The position numbers were made by a program, and so were the translations under genes. The notes below the pieces were generated by a model. It worked only from the letters and a program-made list of their open reading frames with translations, was not told where the DNA came from and did not search any database. From RGIG8050 sp045588915 (lineage in GTDB: Bacteria; Bacillota; Clostridia; Christensenellales; UBA1242), in NCBI GenBank assembly GCA_045588915.1, contig JAZNFA010000004.1:62001-126000 (forward strand): a DNA stretch of 64,000 nucleotides, given 5' to 3'. Of the stretch, positions 25,105 through 34,636 are shown piece after piece (positions within the stretch are counted from its first letter, which is position 1; the number at the start of each line of letters is the position of its first letter).

Positions 25105-26235
25105 ATGGCTGATAACAAGCAACCAACACCACAACGTGGACTGGCTGAACCACCAACTGGCCAAGTTCTGCTGGGTCCACGCGAAGGTTTTGTTGAAAAC
25201 ATTGATACAAATATCGAATTTATTAAGAAACGCATTAAAAATAAAGATTTACGTTTTGTTACACTGACGATAGGAAAATACACACAAACCAAAGTAATCG
25301 TTGCCTACATTGACAGTATTGCTGAGCCTAAAATTGTCCATAGTATTGTGAAACGTCTGAAACAAATAAATTGTGATGGCATCATTGATAGTTCTTACAT
25401 TAGTGAGTGGTTAAATCCAGACCGTATTGCTTTATACAAGGCAGCAGCTGCCGAAGAAAAACCTGATGTGGTAACATCACGTTTACTGGAAGGCCGTGTA
25501 GCAATCTTTGTTGATGGCAGTCCAGCAATCTTAACGCTCCCCCATCTTTTTTTAGAGAACATTCAAAATAGCAATGACTACTACAGTGGCAATGCTGGTG
25601 TAACAATGAAACGCACCATTCGTTTATTAGGCAGTTTGATTGCCATTTTATTACCTGGTTTTTTCTTAGCCGTCAGCTTATATCACTTGCCCATTATTCC
25701 ATTAAAAACATTAGAATCAATTGCCAATGCCACCGGAAATGATTTATTTCCACCAATCATCGAGATGATAGTTGTGATTATTCTTTTTGAAATTATTTAC
25801 GAAGCAACACTCATAATGCCCAAACACTTAGGCTCTGCCATCAGTATCATTTCCGTTTTTGTCGTCGGCGAAGTTGCTGCGACAGTTGGTTTATTATCTG
25901 CACCAACCGTATTAGTAGTAGCAATATCAGGAATTACTTCTTACATTATGCCTAATATGATTGCCCAAATCAGTGTACTGCGTTTTATCTTTTGTTTAAT
26001 TGGTGGATTCTTAGGTTTGTACGGTTTGGTTGCGGGGTTTATTGTTTTATTAGTTTACACAGCCGGCATTGACCATTACGGTGCACCATATTTAGCACCC
26101 TTCAGTCCTTACATTCCCGACGACCAAAAAGATGCCTTAAACAAAGCCCCCTTTCCGGAGATGATTGAAAGACCACAAAGTATTCCAAATCAAAATCCAA
26201 TTCGCCAAAAGCCGATGGAGGTTGAAAATGAATAA
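25105..26235 (+). CDS. GerA-family spore germination protein
   Basis: A 376-residue membrane protein, the A subunit of a nutrient germinant receptor in the inner spore membrane. GPREGFVENIDTNIEFIKKR, followed by LLEGRVAIFVDGSPAILTLP, is the classic N-domain core. Membrane helices occupy about 180-345, and a Pro-rich tail ends the protein. Typical GerA proteins have 450-500 residues; this one lacks most of the region before GPREGF. I chose the ATG at 25105 (MADNKQ) because the longer frame from 25060 would cover the lysS promoter and adds an unusual FFYKNANIII stretch. No Shine-Dalgarno site is seen. It is first in a three-gene ger operon and shows that the organism makes spores. Confidence 0.85.
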   Translation: MADNKQPTPQRGLAEPPTGQVLLGPREGFVENIDTNIEFIKKRIKNKDLRFVTLTIGKYTQTKVIVAYIDSIAEPKIVHSIVKRLKQINCDGIIDSSYISEWLNPDRIALYKAAAAEEKPDVVTSRLLEGRVAIFVDGSPAILTLPHLFLENIQNSNDYYSGNAGVTMKRTIRLLGSLIAILLPGFFLAVSLYHLPIIPLKTLESIANATGNDLFPPIIEMIVVIILFEIIYEATLIMPKHLGSAISIISVFVVGEVAATVGLLSAPTVLVVAISGITSYIMPNMIAQISVLRFIFCLIGGFLGLYGLVAGFIVLLVYTAGIDHYGAPYLAPFSPYIPDDQKDALNKAPFPEMIERPQSIPNQNPIRQKPMEVENE

Positions 26236-27103
26236 TTATCAAAATCATCAAGCGATAAATTTACGACAGCTATGTACCGGATATTTTTTGTACAGTATCG
26301 GTATCAAAGTTTTAACACTGCCCTCGGCTTTGGCACAAACAACAGGAAATTGGGCTTGGCTCTCTGTATTACTGGGTGTAATTTTTGAATTAGTTTTAGT
26401 TTTCATTGCTACTTTGATTTTAAAAAAATACGACAAACAGAGTAGATTTTTGCGTGCATTGTGTTGGCTTTTAGTACCTTTAATGGCGATTGAAATTTCT
26501 GTCACAAGTGTGGAAATTTATCATCTTGCTTATACTAATTTATTTACTTCCTTGGGAATTACAGTACTGGTAATCACATTGATTGCACTGGGTTTGTTCT
26601 TCCTTACCCGTCAACCACGTGCTTTGTTTCGTGCTGGCGAAATCTTAAAATTGTTTTTTATTTTGGGTTTAATTTTAGCCATTGTGCCAACCTTATATAA
26701 CATCAAAATTAACTGGCACGAATTAGTCCAAGGCAATAGTGATAAAATTTTCTCGGCAACAAGCTTACACTTACTCTTTTTCGAAAGTGCAACTTTTGTG
26801 ATAGCCTTTGGCTCAGAAACACACAAATCAAAAAGTGACCTTCGTCATCTTAATTTAACTGCACTACTCTGTGGCATTGGATATTTTGTTTTTATAGTGC
26901 TATTTGTCTTATTGTTTGGCAATTTAACACAACATCAAACAATGGGCTTGGTCGATATGACCACAACATCAAAGTTTATTACACATACCGGCAGTCTTGA
27001 TTGGTTAATTGCTACATCAATTCTAGCAACAATTATTTTACGTTTCGGAATGCAATTAGTTGCCGTTGTCACACTCGTAAAAAGGGGGCTAAACCGGAAA
27101 TGA
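26228..27103 (+). CDS. GerB-type spore germination permease
   Basis: A 291-residue protein with about eight hydrophobic helices, of the spore permease (GerAB/GerKB, APC-type) family. The start NLRQLCTGYFLYSIGIKVLTLPSALA resembles the family opening. It is the B subunit of the germinant receptor and would bind the germinant. The usual length is about 365 residues with ten helices, so roughly the last two helices seem absent. The ATG at 26228 overlaps the gerA stop by 8 nt, and its stop overlaps the next start (ATGA). Confidence 0.8.
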   Translation: MNNYQNHQAINLRQLCTGYFLYSIGIKVLTLPSALAQTTGNWAWLSVLLGVIFELVLVFIATLILKKYDKQSRFLRALCWLLVPLMAIEISVTSVEIYHLAYTNLFTSLGITVLVITLIALGLFFLTRQPRALFRAGEILKLFFILGLILAIVPTLYNIKINWHELVQGNSDKIFSATSLHLLFFESATFVIAFGSETHKSKSDLRHLNLTALLCGIGYFVFIVLFVLLFGNLTQHQTMGLVDMTTTSKFITHTGSLDWLIATSILATIILRFGMQLVAVVTLVKRGLNRK

Positions 27104-27537
27104 TAAAACGTACACTTCATTATTTATGGGGGAAAAAATTTTTTATCTTATTATTTGCTCTTTTGATAATTCTTTTACCCAATGCCATTGGTCGTGATTT
27201 ACAAATACGCACAGCTACTGTGATAACCGAAATGAAAATTGAACGCACTGGCGAAAACATCAAAGTCACAGCTCAAAAATTCAAACCATCAAATAAATCA
27301 GAAAATAGTGCCAGCGAAACCGTCACTTTTGAAGGAACAGACATCCGTGAAATGTTAGCCGATGTATCGTTAGCTCATTGTAAAAAAATAGAATTTACAA
27401 ACCAACCAGACTTAGATATCTTGCACGATTTATATCATTTCCGAGATTTACGTGGAAACACACCAGTTAATGGTCAATCAACAATTGGTGAAATACTTAA
27501 AAGTCACGATTGTTATTGTCAACAATTCGAGGGATAA
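27100..27537 (+). CDS. Short GerC-like protein, third gene of the ger operon
   Basis: A 145-residue protein with one N-terminal membrane helix (about 12-30) and an external domain. After the helix, GRDLQIRTATVITEMKIE and then FEGTDIREMLADVSLAHCKK recall the start of GerC subunits (D-R-E-I and the EG-x-x-I-x-E-A-L segment). GerC proteins are normally lipoproteins of 370-400 residues. Here no lipobox is present, and only about the first third of the domain is. Position after gerA and gerB with an ATGA overlap supports the call. Its last 41 nt overlap the convergent membrane-protein gene. Confidence 0.6.
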   Translation: MIKRTLHYLWGKKFFILLFALLIILLPNAIGRDLQIRTATVITEMKIERTGENIKVTAQKFKPSNKSENSASETVTFEGTDIREMLADVSLAHCKKIEFTNQPDLDILHDLYHFRDLRGNTPVNGQSTIGEILKSHDCYCQQFEG

Positions 27538-27949
27538 ACAAATTAACAATTCCAGTAATAATCATCACCAAACTTGGAACCATTGCATTAGTTAAATCGG
27601 TCAAGAACCAACGCCAAATAGTAATTAACAGCAAACCTGTAAATACCATTTGATACAATAAGAAAAGTTGGTCAGCTTTCCAAATTTGTTTCGTTTCAAT
27701 CCTGACAATCATATTGCCAACGTAATAAATAATAAAACAGCAACCTAAGATAAACAAAATGGGAAAAAGCAAATTATACCAAGGATTTGTTGCCGAACCC
27801 AAAGGTGCTTCCGAATTTAATCCAAGATCACGTTTGAAAGCGCCAAAATTCAAAAATAAATATAAACAACAGGCGAACAGCAAACCAAGTGCTGAAACAA
27901 TTTTCAAAATAACAATCGCTTTATTCGAAATCCGACGACGTTGTGCCAT
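27497..27949 (-). CDS. Four-helix membrane protein of unknown function
   Basis: A 150-residue protein with a basic N-terminus (MAQRRRISNK) and four predicted membrane helices (about 13-35, 59-80, 92-112, 118-140). No family recognised. The start lies 1 nt after the addA stop, so it is the last gene of the addB-addA operon, and its 3' end overlaps the gerC-like gene by 41 nt in convergent orientation. A link to recombination is not suggested by the sequence. Confidence 0.75.
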   Translation of the reverse strand: MAQRRRISNKAIVILKIVSALGLLFACCLYLFLNFGAFKRDLGLNSEAPLGSATNPWYNLLFPILFILGCCFIIYYVGNMIVRIETKQIWKADQLFLLYQMVFTGLLLITIWRWFLTDLTNAMVPSLVMIITGIVNLFIPRIVDNNNRDF

Positions 27950-27950
27950 A

Positions 27951-30812
27951 TTAGAATGATACCTTAATTAGTTCATCGTGTACAGTAGAATAAATATATG
28001 TTGTAACTTGATATTGTGGCAGAGCTTGTGCGTATAAATGCAATTGTTCTCGATATTTTTCCACCAAAGCTTCACGTGGCAAGCGTGTGGTTTTATAATC
28101 AACAATTATTGCTTCTTTTTCTTTGACAGCCAACAAGTCCATAATTCCTTGTACCATTGTTTGGTCTTGCATATACAAAAACGGCAATTCACGGTAGGTG
28201 GTATAACCAGCGACAAGCGCTTCCACCACTGCTGGCAATTTTCCATATTGCAACTGACGATGATATTCTGTACCGAAATCCTTACCACCATTGCCTTGGT
28301 ATTTTACGGGAGCTACGTAATCTTGAAATAGTTCAGCTGCGCTTGCCAAAGCTGTAACACTTTGTTTAACCAGTTGATCTTGATGACCTTGATACTGACA
28401 AAGTGTGATTGTTGGCATAGTAGTAATTTGCTCTGTCGAAACTTCAGGCGATAGTTTAACATCATAACATTCTTCAACAAGGCCAAGTGGATTGATTAAA
28501 TCCATCATTGAATTAGGTTGGAATTTGTTGGCTTTATACTTCCATTTACCCACAATATACAATTTTTCCTTGGGTCGAGTCAGTGCTACATACAACAAAC
28601 GCTTTTTTTCTTCAAGCTGTCGGTAGTCTTGGTACTTAGCAATTCCGTATCGCAGAATACGACTTTTTTGCACGTAATTATCGGTATCAACAGATAAAAC
28701 ACTGATACCCATATTTTTGTCCATAATAATTTTACTGTTTTTTTGCAAAGCCGAACTCCACCCAGCTCCAACATCAAAGAGAATTACCATGGGGAATTCT
28801 AAACCTTTGGAATGATGAATTGTCATTAAACGCACAGCATCTTTGATATTTGCGCCCACATTAACTTCAATCTTAACAATATCGTGTTCGATTAAATACA
28901 GGTAACGTGCAACTGTATCAAAATCCGAAACACCACGAATTGTTGTTAAAAAAGTATTAACTATTGGAATTTCCAACATACCAAATTCGGTTGCCACCTG
29001 TGTTAATACTTCATACGTAGATTGAGCACGTCCCAGTGCACGATATTTTGCAAGGACAGCATCACACTTTGCAACCTTTTCGGTTAAAGTTGGATTGAAT
29101 TGTTCCAAACGGAGATGAGCTAACTCATCGTTCGTACAATGGAAAAAGTACTGCAAAACAAAATATCGTGATAAATCATTTGTCGGATTCATTGTGGCAA
29201 ACAAAAAATGATTTAAGAGTGCAACTTCTGGTTCTTGTAAAATATCAACACTACTTTCAACAACACAAGATACACCACGCTTCATTAAATATTTTTGCAA
29301 TAATTTCAAAGGCTGATTCTTTTCGCACAGAATAGCAATTTCAGACAAAGGATACTGCGCATTTACAATCTGCTGATACACGAGTTCCATTTGTGAATCA
29401 GAATCCTCGGCAGTTTCAATCTTTACTGCTCGACGGACAGCATCAACGTCAATTTGTTGATCTAGCTCAAATTTATGTCCATTTTCATAATCATCAAGCA
29501 GTCTTTTCATTACCACATTGACAAAGTGCAAAATAGGTTCATCACTACGCCAATTTTTATTCAAACGAATCATATCAATTAAATCTTCGTGAATAATTGC
29601 ATCAAACAATTCCGGATCACTTTCACGGAAACCATAAATACTTTGTTTAATATCACCGACAATACAAAAGAACTTATCATCACCACGTAATATATCAACA
29701 ATACGATATTGTACAGGATTGGTATCTTGTCCTTCGTCAACAAAGATATACTTATACTGTGCACGGATAGACTGCACTGCTTCGGGATGCGTTAAAACCT
29801 TTAAGGCGTACTTTTCCAAATCGTTATAATCTAATTTTTTAAATTCCATTTTCTTAGCTGAATACGCCTCATCGAATAATTCAACTAAAGTAAGCAACTG
29901 TTGCACAATCGCACAGTCGTGTTGCATATCATTTTGAATTTCTGCAACAGAAAATTTGAACTCATCCATCAGGTCATAACAAAAAGCTTTGAATTTATTA
30001 CGAACGTTTTTAAAATCTTCATACAAAGATTCATCAAAATCTTTAGTTAATTTAACTTGTGGAAAAGTTAAATCAAGATTCTGAAATTCTTGATAAGTTC
30101 TTGCCGCAAGAATCTGGTTAGCAAGGTTAATCACAAAATCAGTCAAAACTGAATTTTGGTTAAACTCAACAAACAACTGGCGATATCTTTGGGCGACACG
30201 GTGATAATGGTCAACCAAAGCACAAATTACTGGATTATCTTCAAGGTTTGTTTGATAAGCACGCAATGCTGTATTATGTAGCCATTCGGTTTTATCGTGA
30301 CGAGTTTCTAAAAATGTATGAATCTTAAACACCACATCACGTAAATCATCTAGGCTGCGACTTGCGACTAACATATCTACAGCATCTTTGACTTTTTCAT
30401 AATTATCTAAAACTACTTTCTCAAAAACTGCTGTTTTTAACTTTGCGCTTTCAATCGTGTCCATAACAGTAAAGCTAGGACTGACTTCGGCAATGGTAAA
30501 CCAAGCACGAATGATACTTGCGCAAAAACTATGGAAAGTACCAATCGCCGCTGCTTGTAAATTTGCATAAGAAAAACGATTACCTAATTCCTTACTTAAT
30601 TGATTTTTAAGTTTTTGACGCATATCTTGAGCTGAAGCATCGGTAAAGGTTAAGACGAGCAACTGATCAAAAGTGGTATGCCCCATTTTAATTATCTCAG
30701 CAATACGATTGATAATGGTTGTTGTTTTACCACTTCCTGCACTAGCAGAAATAGCAATTTTCGGCGAAGTTGAATCAATTACTCTTTGTTGGTCTTTAGT
30801 TGGTTTTCCCAT
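27951..30812 (-). CDS. addA: ATP-dependent helicase/nuclease subunit A
   Basis: A 953-residue UvrD-type helicase with a C-terminal nuclease. With AddB it processes double-strand breaks for RecA-dependent repair. Walker A is SASAGSGKTTTIINRI near residue 25; helicase motifs include KYIFVDEGQDTNPVQYRIVD, GDIKQSIYGFRESDPELF, MTIHHSKGLEFPMVILFD and YVALTRPKEKLYIVG. The RecB-type nuclease motif AIIVDYKTTR lies near 905. It is shorter than B. subtilis AddA (about 1230). The ATG at 30812 follows a GAGGAGG site; a longer frame to 30923 lies inside addB and is rejected. It overlaps the addB end by 17 nt. Confidence 0.93.
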   Translation of the reverse strand: MGKPTKDQQRVIDSTSPKIAISASAGSGKTTTIINRIAEIIKMGHTTFDQLLVLTFTDASAQDMRQKLKNQLSKELGNRFSYANLQAAAIGTFHSFCASIIRAWFTIAEVSPSFTVMDTIESAKLKTAVFEKVVLDNYEKVKDAVDMLVASRSLDDLRDVVFKIHTFLETRHDKTEWLHNTALRAYQTNLEDNPVICALVDHYHRVAQRYRQLFVEFNQNSVLTDFVINLANQILAARTYQEFQNLDLTFPQVKLTKDFDESLYEDFKNVRNKFKAFCYDLMDEFKFSVAEIQNDMQHDCAIVQQLLTLVELFDEAYSAKKMEFKKLDYNDLEKYALKVLTHPEAVQSIRAQYKYIFVDEGQDTNPVQYRIVDILRGDDKFFCIVGDIKQSIYGFRESDPELFDAIIHEDLIDMIRLNKNWRSDEPILHFVNVVMKRLLDDYENGHKFELDQQIDVDAVRRAVKIETAEDSDSQMELVYQQIVNAQYPLSEIAILCEKNQPLKLLQKYLMKRGVSCVVESSVDILQEPEVALLNHFLFATMNPTNDLSRYFVLQYFFHCTNDELAHLRLEQFNPTLTEKVAKCDAVLAKYRALGRAQSTYEVLTQVATEFGMLEIPIVNTFLTTIRGVSDFDTVARYLYLIEHDIVKIEVNVGANIKDAVRLMTIHHSKGLEFPMVILFDVGAGWSSALQKNSKIIMDKNMGISVLSVDTDNYVQKSRILRYGIAKYQDYRQLEEKKRLLYVALTRPKEKLYIVGKWKYKANKFQPNSMMDLINPLGLVEECYDVKLSPEVSTEQITTMPTITLCQYQGHQDQLVKQSVTALASAAELFQDYVAPVKYQGNGGKDFGTEYHRQLQYGKLPAVVEALVAGYTTYRELPFLYMQDQTMVQGIMDLLAVKEKEAIIVDYKTTRLPREALVEKYREQLHLYAQALPQYQVTTYIYSTVHDELIKVSF

Positions 30813-33357
30813 CGTTTCCCTCCTCAAAAGCTTTGTACGAAACACTAATGCCATTGCCACGATAATCACCCGAAGCATAAGAGCAAAATGCACGATTAAA
30901 ACAATACTTACAAACATTTTCACCTAAGGAAAATGCTGCGACATTACCTGCAATAATTTTTTCAACGGCATCATCCACTAATTGATTAGCATGCATACAG
31001 ATACGTGCAATTGTTTCATCACTTAAATAGTAATGCGCTTGAGGTCGCAGCAATTCAGTTGGAAACAAATCACGTAAATCACTATTCACAAAACCATCAA
31101 ACGGAAAAGTTTTCTTGTCGGCATCTACATAACCTTTATTTAAAGGCAAATAACCAGCACCGGCAAAACGACCATTTTTACATAAAGCACTACCATAAAC
31201 AGGTAACTGTAAGCGATTACCCAAATAGATACTTTTGGGAATACTATCATTTACATTACCAGTTTTATAATCTAAAACCAAAAAAGCACGCTGATCATTG
31301 CTCAGTTTAGCAACATCAACCCGGTCAACGCGACCAGATAAAGTTAAACCGTGTGCTAAAGGACGATTAACAGCAACTTCGATTTCAGTTGAAAAATTGA
31401 ATTTTCCTGTGGCAAAAATACGTTCTAATTCTTGCAAAATAAATTGAATTTCTTTCGCAATGTTTTGCGTTAATGGCTGATAATCAAAATCAAGTTTTTG
31501 AATACCAGCCTGTACAGCTTTTTCAAGATTACGCTTGGGGTCTTTGTAATACACTTCCAGCGCTTTATGAATGGCAGTACCAACAGTATCGGCTGCCAAA
31601 CGATAAATTGGTCGTTTCTTTAAACGCAAACCACTTTGTAAAAAATTCAACCGTGGACATTTGTAATATGTTTCCAACATTGTCGGACTTACGGTTTTGG
31701 TTGGGAAAAACAAACTACTGCCAACTGTAATTGGGTTTTGGTCAAAGAACCACTGGAACCGATTGTAAGGTTCATATCGCACACAATTTTTAAATTCATC
31801 ATTCGTTCCTGATAAGGTAACTTGATTTTCAGCAACAACTTTCAAAAGCTCAGCACGACGACAATTTCGTTCCCGTTGCAAAGATGGTGTTGGGGTAATT
31901 TCTGTACCTGCTAAATCGGCTTCTTGTAAAATGTCATCATCTGATTGTCCTTGCGGAAAATTTTCTGCCGTACAGTTCGCAATAAATAAATATTTAACAC
32001 GGGTTGGTACCCAATCATTCACCGATGCCACCAAAACACGGTCCAAATATTGTGGAATCTGAGAAATCTTTGTCGCACTACATAAAGTCCAAAATAAATT
32101 GATAAAGTCACGTAAACTTAATGACTGTCCAGCACAATGAGTAGCAATTTGTTCCAAAATAGTTTGTAGCTTTTCATTTTCTGTGAAAGTCTTTAACTGC
32201 TCACAAAGTTGCTTAATATCTTTTGTGGCTGTTATTTTTTTTAGTTCAGGAAGCGCACGTGCACGTAAATTAGATTTGACAATTTGATTGTCTAAAGCAA
32301 AAACAGTTTCATCATCAATTCCACTATTTTGGTTAAACAAAACGGCGACAGTATTTTCGGTATCATCATTAACCAGTAATTCCAGCAAATCACGTAAATA
32401 TTTAGCGTCAGCTGTTGTACTTAATTTAGTACCCACATCCAAATTGACTGGCACACAATATTTGTCAGCAACAACTTGCCAAATCGGAGCTGTAACATCA
32501 AAATCAGCCAATAAAACAACAATATCTTCTGGCGAAACACCAGCATTCAATAAAGCAACAATCCGTTCCATAATAATGGTCGCTTCCCCACGTTCGGTCT
32601 CGCATCGTGCTTCATCCAAAACTGGTGCAAACATCTTTGTATTTGCAATATGGAAATGTGGGAATTTTGACAATTGTGAACTAAACTCAGATTCACTGCA
32701 AGCAATTGTTACCGACTGTGCGTGATTGCAAAGTTCAAACAAAACTTGCAATCGTGCTGGCGAAAGACTGGTAAATCCACAAACAAAAATAGTAGCGTTT
32801 TGCACTGTGGTACTTTTCGCTAAATTATGCGTCAAGTATTCTAGCATATCTGCTGAGTCCGTTTGCTTTGCAATAATCTGACGGTATGCTTGATAAATTA
32901 AATTGATATCGTGGTACTTGCGCTGAGCCACAATAGATGGTGCCTGAGCTGCCAAACTTGCAAAATCAACACAGGAACTACGCATTTGATTAATTGTGTT
33001 AAACATTTTTTCGGCGAAATCATAATGTCCGGCACTAGATTTAAACCAAGTCAGTTCGTTTTGCACTTGACGAATAGCTGTCCATAAATGCAAAACTGCA
33101 CTGGTTTTATCGATGACTGCTGGCTCAATTCCTTGATTGATTTCTGATGCAACTAAACGGTATAACATTGAAAATGTAATAACACGTGTATTGATTAAAT
33201 GTGGCTGATGCTTTAATAAAATACGCTCTGCTTGTAAAGTAAAACGGTCTGGAACAATAATGAGTTTAGTTTGCAAAATTGGCTGTATCGCCGCTTGTCG
33301 CAATACATATTCATTTGTTAAAACAAAATTTTCACCTTGGTATACTGTTACTTTCAC
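30796..33357 (-). CDS. addB: ATP-dependent nuclease subunit B
   Basis: An 853-residue partner of AddA. The N-terminus KLIIVPDRFTLQAERILL matches the AddB pattern VPEQ-TFQAER. The C-terminal RecB-type nuclease has VLDYKTGN, and the four cysteines of the iron-sulphur staple are visible: one in YYKCPRLNFL and three in VCKYCFNRAFCSY. AddB is usually about 1160 residues, so the middle is compact. The start is taken as GTG at 33357, because the frame extending to 33393 crosses the promoter. The -10 box lies 6 nt before this GTG. It is the first gene of addB-addA-membrane protein. Confidence 0.88.
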   Translation of the reverse strand: MKVTVYQGENFVLTNEYVLRQAAIQPILQTKLIIVPDRFTLQAERILLKHQPHLINTRVITFSMLYRLVASEINQGIEPAVIDKTSAVLHLWTAIRQVQNELTWFKSSAGHYDFAEKMFNTINQMRSSCVDFASLAAQAPSIVAQRKYHDINLIYQAYRQIIAKQTDSADMLEYLTHNLAKSTTVQNATIFVCGFTSLSPARLQVLFELCNHAQSVTIACSESEFSSQLSKFPHFHIANTKMFAPVLDEARCETERGEATIIMERIVALLNAGVSPEDIVVLLADFDVTAPIWQVVADKYCVPVNLDVGTKLSTTADAKYLRDLLELLVNDDTENTVAVLFNQNSGIDDETVFALDNQIVKSNLRARALPELKKITATKDIKQLCEQLKTFTENEKLQTILEQIATHCAGQSLSLRDFINLFWTLCSATKISQIPQYLDRVLVASVNDWVPTRVKYLFIANCTAENFPQGQSDDDILQEADLAGTEITPTPSLQRERNCRRAELLKVVAENQVTLSGTNDEFKNCVRYEPYNRFQWFFDQNPITVGSSLFFPTKTVSPTMLETYYKCPRLNFLQSGLRLKKRPIYRLAADTVGTAIHKALEVYYKDPKRNLEKAVQAGIQKLDFDYQPLTQNIAKEIQFILQELERIFATGKFNFSTEIEVAVNRPLAHGLTLSGRVDRVDVAKLSNDQRAFLVLDYKTGNVNDSIPKSIYLGNRLQLPVYGSALCKNGRFAGAGYLPLNKGYVDADKKTFPFDGFVNSDLRDLFPTELLRPQAHYYLSDETIARICMHANQLVDDAVEKIIAGNVAAFSLGENVCKYCFNRAFCSYASGDYRGNGISVSYKAFEEGNDGKTN

Positions 33358-33363
33358 TATGTT

Positions 33364-33393
33364 AAAATAGCATTTTTTTACCCTAAATAGCAA
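33364..33393 (-). promoter_or_regulatory. Leaderless-type promoter of addB
   Basis: On the minus strand TTGCTA (33388-33393), 18 nt, TATTTT (33364-33369), then 6 nt to the GTG at 33357. Confidence 0.5.
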
Positions 33394-33410
33394 CCTTTAA
33401 AAAATAAGCA

Positions 33411-33439
33411 TTTACAACTATGATGACTACCATTAAACT
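33411..33439 (+). promoter_or_regulatory. Promoter of the U32-family gene
   Basis: TTTACA (33411-33416), 17 nt, TAAACT (33434-33439), then 9 nt to the ATG at 33449. Confidence 0.5.
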
Positions 33440-33448
33440 AGAAATAAG

Positions 33449-34636
33449 ATGAAAACAAATACACAAGTTGAATTATTAGCACCTGCTGGCGATGTGAAAC
33501 GTGCCATTATCGCATTGGATTATGGAGCCGATGCTATCTACTTAGGTGGCAAGGATTTCAGTTTACGTGCTCACGCAGTAAATTTTACCGATGATGAAAT
33601 TCGTGAAATTGTACAAATTGCCCACAGTCGTGGTAAAAAAGTTTATGTGACCGTGAATATTATTCCACGCAATAATGACTTCGACCAAATCATTGATTAC
33701 GCAAAGCGTTTGGATACCTTAAAAATTGATGCAGTCATTGTTGCCGACTTAGGTGTAATCAAAGTTTTCCGTGAACATACATCTTTGGCAATTCACGTTT
33801 CCACGCAAGCGAATATTACCAACAAACACACAGCTTTAGAATTTGTGCGTTTAGGTGCCACACGCTTAGTCTTAGCACGTGAATTAAATATTACCGAAAT
33901 TAAAGAAATTTGTGATGCTGTAAAAGGACAAGCTGAAATCGAAGTTTTTGTCCACGGTGCAATGTGTGTTTCTTACAGTGGTCGTTGTTTGCTATCTAAC
34001 TATATGACGAACCGTTCCAGTAATCGTGGTGATTGTGCGCACTCTTGTCGTTACAAATATGTTTTACAAGAAATCAAGCGACCAAATGAATACTGGCCAA
34101 TTGAAGAAGACGAACACGGTACTTATATTATGAATAGCCGTGACTTATGTTTAATCAACCGATTGCAAGAATTGATTGACGCTGGTGTCGCAAGTTTTAA
34201 AATTGAGGGTCGAGTAAAAAGTACTTACTATGTTGCCGGTGTTACACACGCTTATCGTCAAGCTTTGGATGGTATCAAACGTGACTACCTAACCGAACTA
34301 GATAAAATTTCGCACCGACCATACACGACAGGTTTTACTTTCGAAAAAGTACCAACACAATATTACCCTGCTGCACGTGAAGAACAAACTTATGAATTTA
34401 TTGGTTTAGTCACCGACAGCAATACAATGTTATTAAAAAATAAAATCAACCCTGGCGAGACCATTGAAATCTTATCACCAAACCTTGATGTTGATGGGAA
34501 AACTTTCATTTGGCAAGGCGCAATGCAAAACCAACCTGAAACAAGCGTGGAAATTTGTGGTTGTCCTTACAACTTACATGCTAACGATATATTAAGGCGT
34601 CCAAAGCCGCAGCAACCGTCGTCTGACCAGATTTAA
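33449..34636 (+). CDS. Peptidase U32 family protein, probable tRNA hydroxylation enzyme (TrhP-like)
   Basis: A 395-residue protein. ELLAPAGDVKRAIIALDYGA and the following DAIYLGGKDFSLRA open the U32 barrel. The family signature EVFVHGAMCVSYSGRCLLSN, followed by NRGDCAHSCRYKY, gives the conserved cysteines that bind a cofactor. MNSRDLCLI and FKIEGRVKS follow, and a small C-terminal beta domain ends the protein. U32 proteins of this type act in prephenate-dependent hydroxylation of tRNA U34 (TrhP/YrrO) or in related RNA modification; which one is not certain. The 3' end overlaps the convergent holA by 56 nt. Confidence 0.88.
   Translation: MKTNTQVELLAPAGDVKRAIIALDYGADAIYLGGKDFSLRAHAVNFTDDEIREIVQIAHSRGKKVYVTVNIIPRNNDFDQIIDYAKRLDTLKIDAVIVADLGVIKVFREHTSLAIHVSTQANITNKHTALEFVRLGATRLVLARELNITEIKEICDAVKGQAEIEVFVHGAMCVSYSGRCLLSNYMTNRSSNRGDCAHSCRYKYVLQEIKRPNEYWPIEEDEHGTYIMNSRDLCLINRLQELIDAGVASFKIEGRVKSTYYVAGVTHAYRQALDGIKRDYLTELDKISHRPYTTGFTFEKVPTQYYPAAREEQTYEFIGLVTDSNTMLLKNKINPGETIEILSPNLDVDGKTFIWQGAMQNQPETSVEICGCPYNLHANDILRRPKPQQPSSDQI

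Noticed and set aside
30813..30923. AddA start at 30923
   Set aside because: The extension lies inside addB; a strong Shine-Dalgarno site marks the ATG at 30812.
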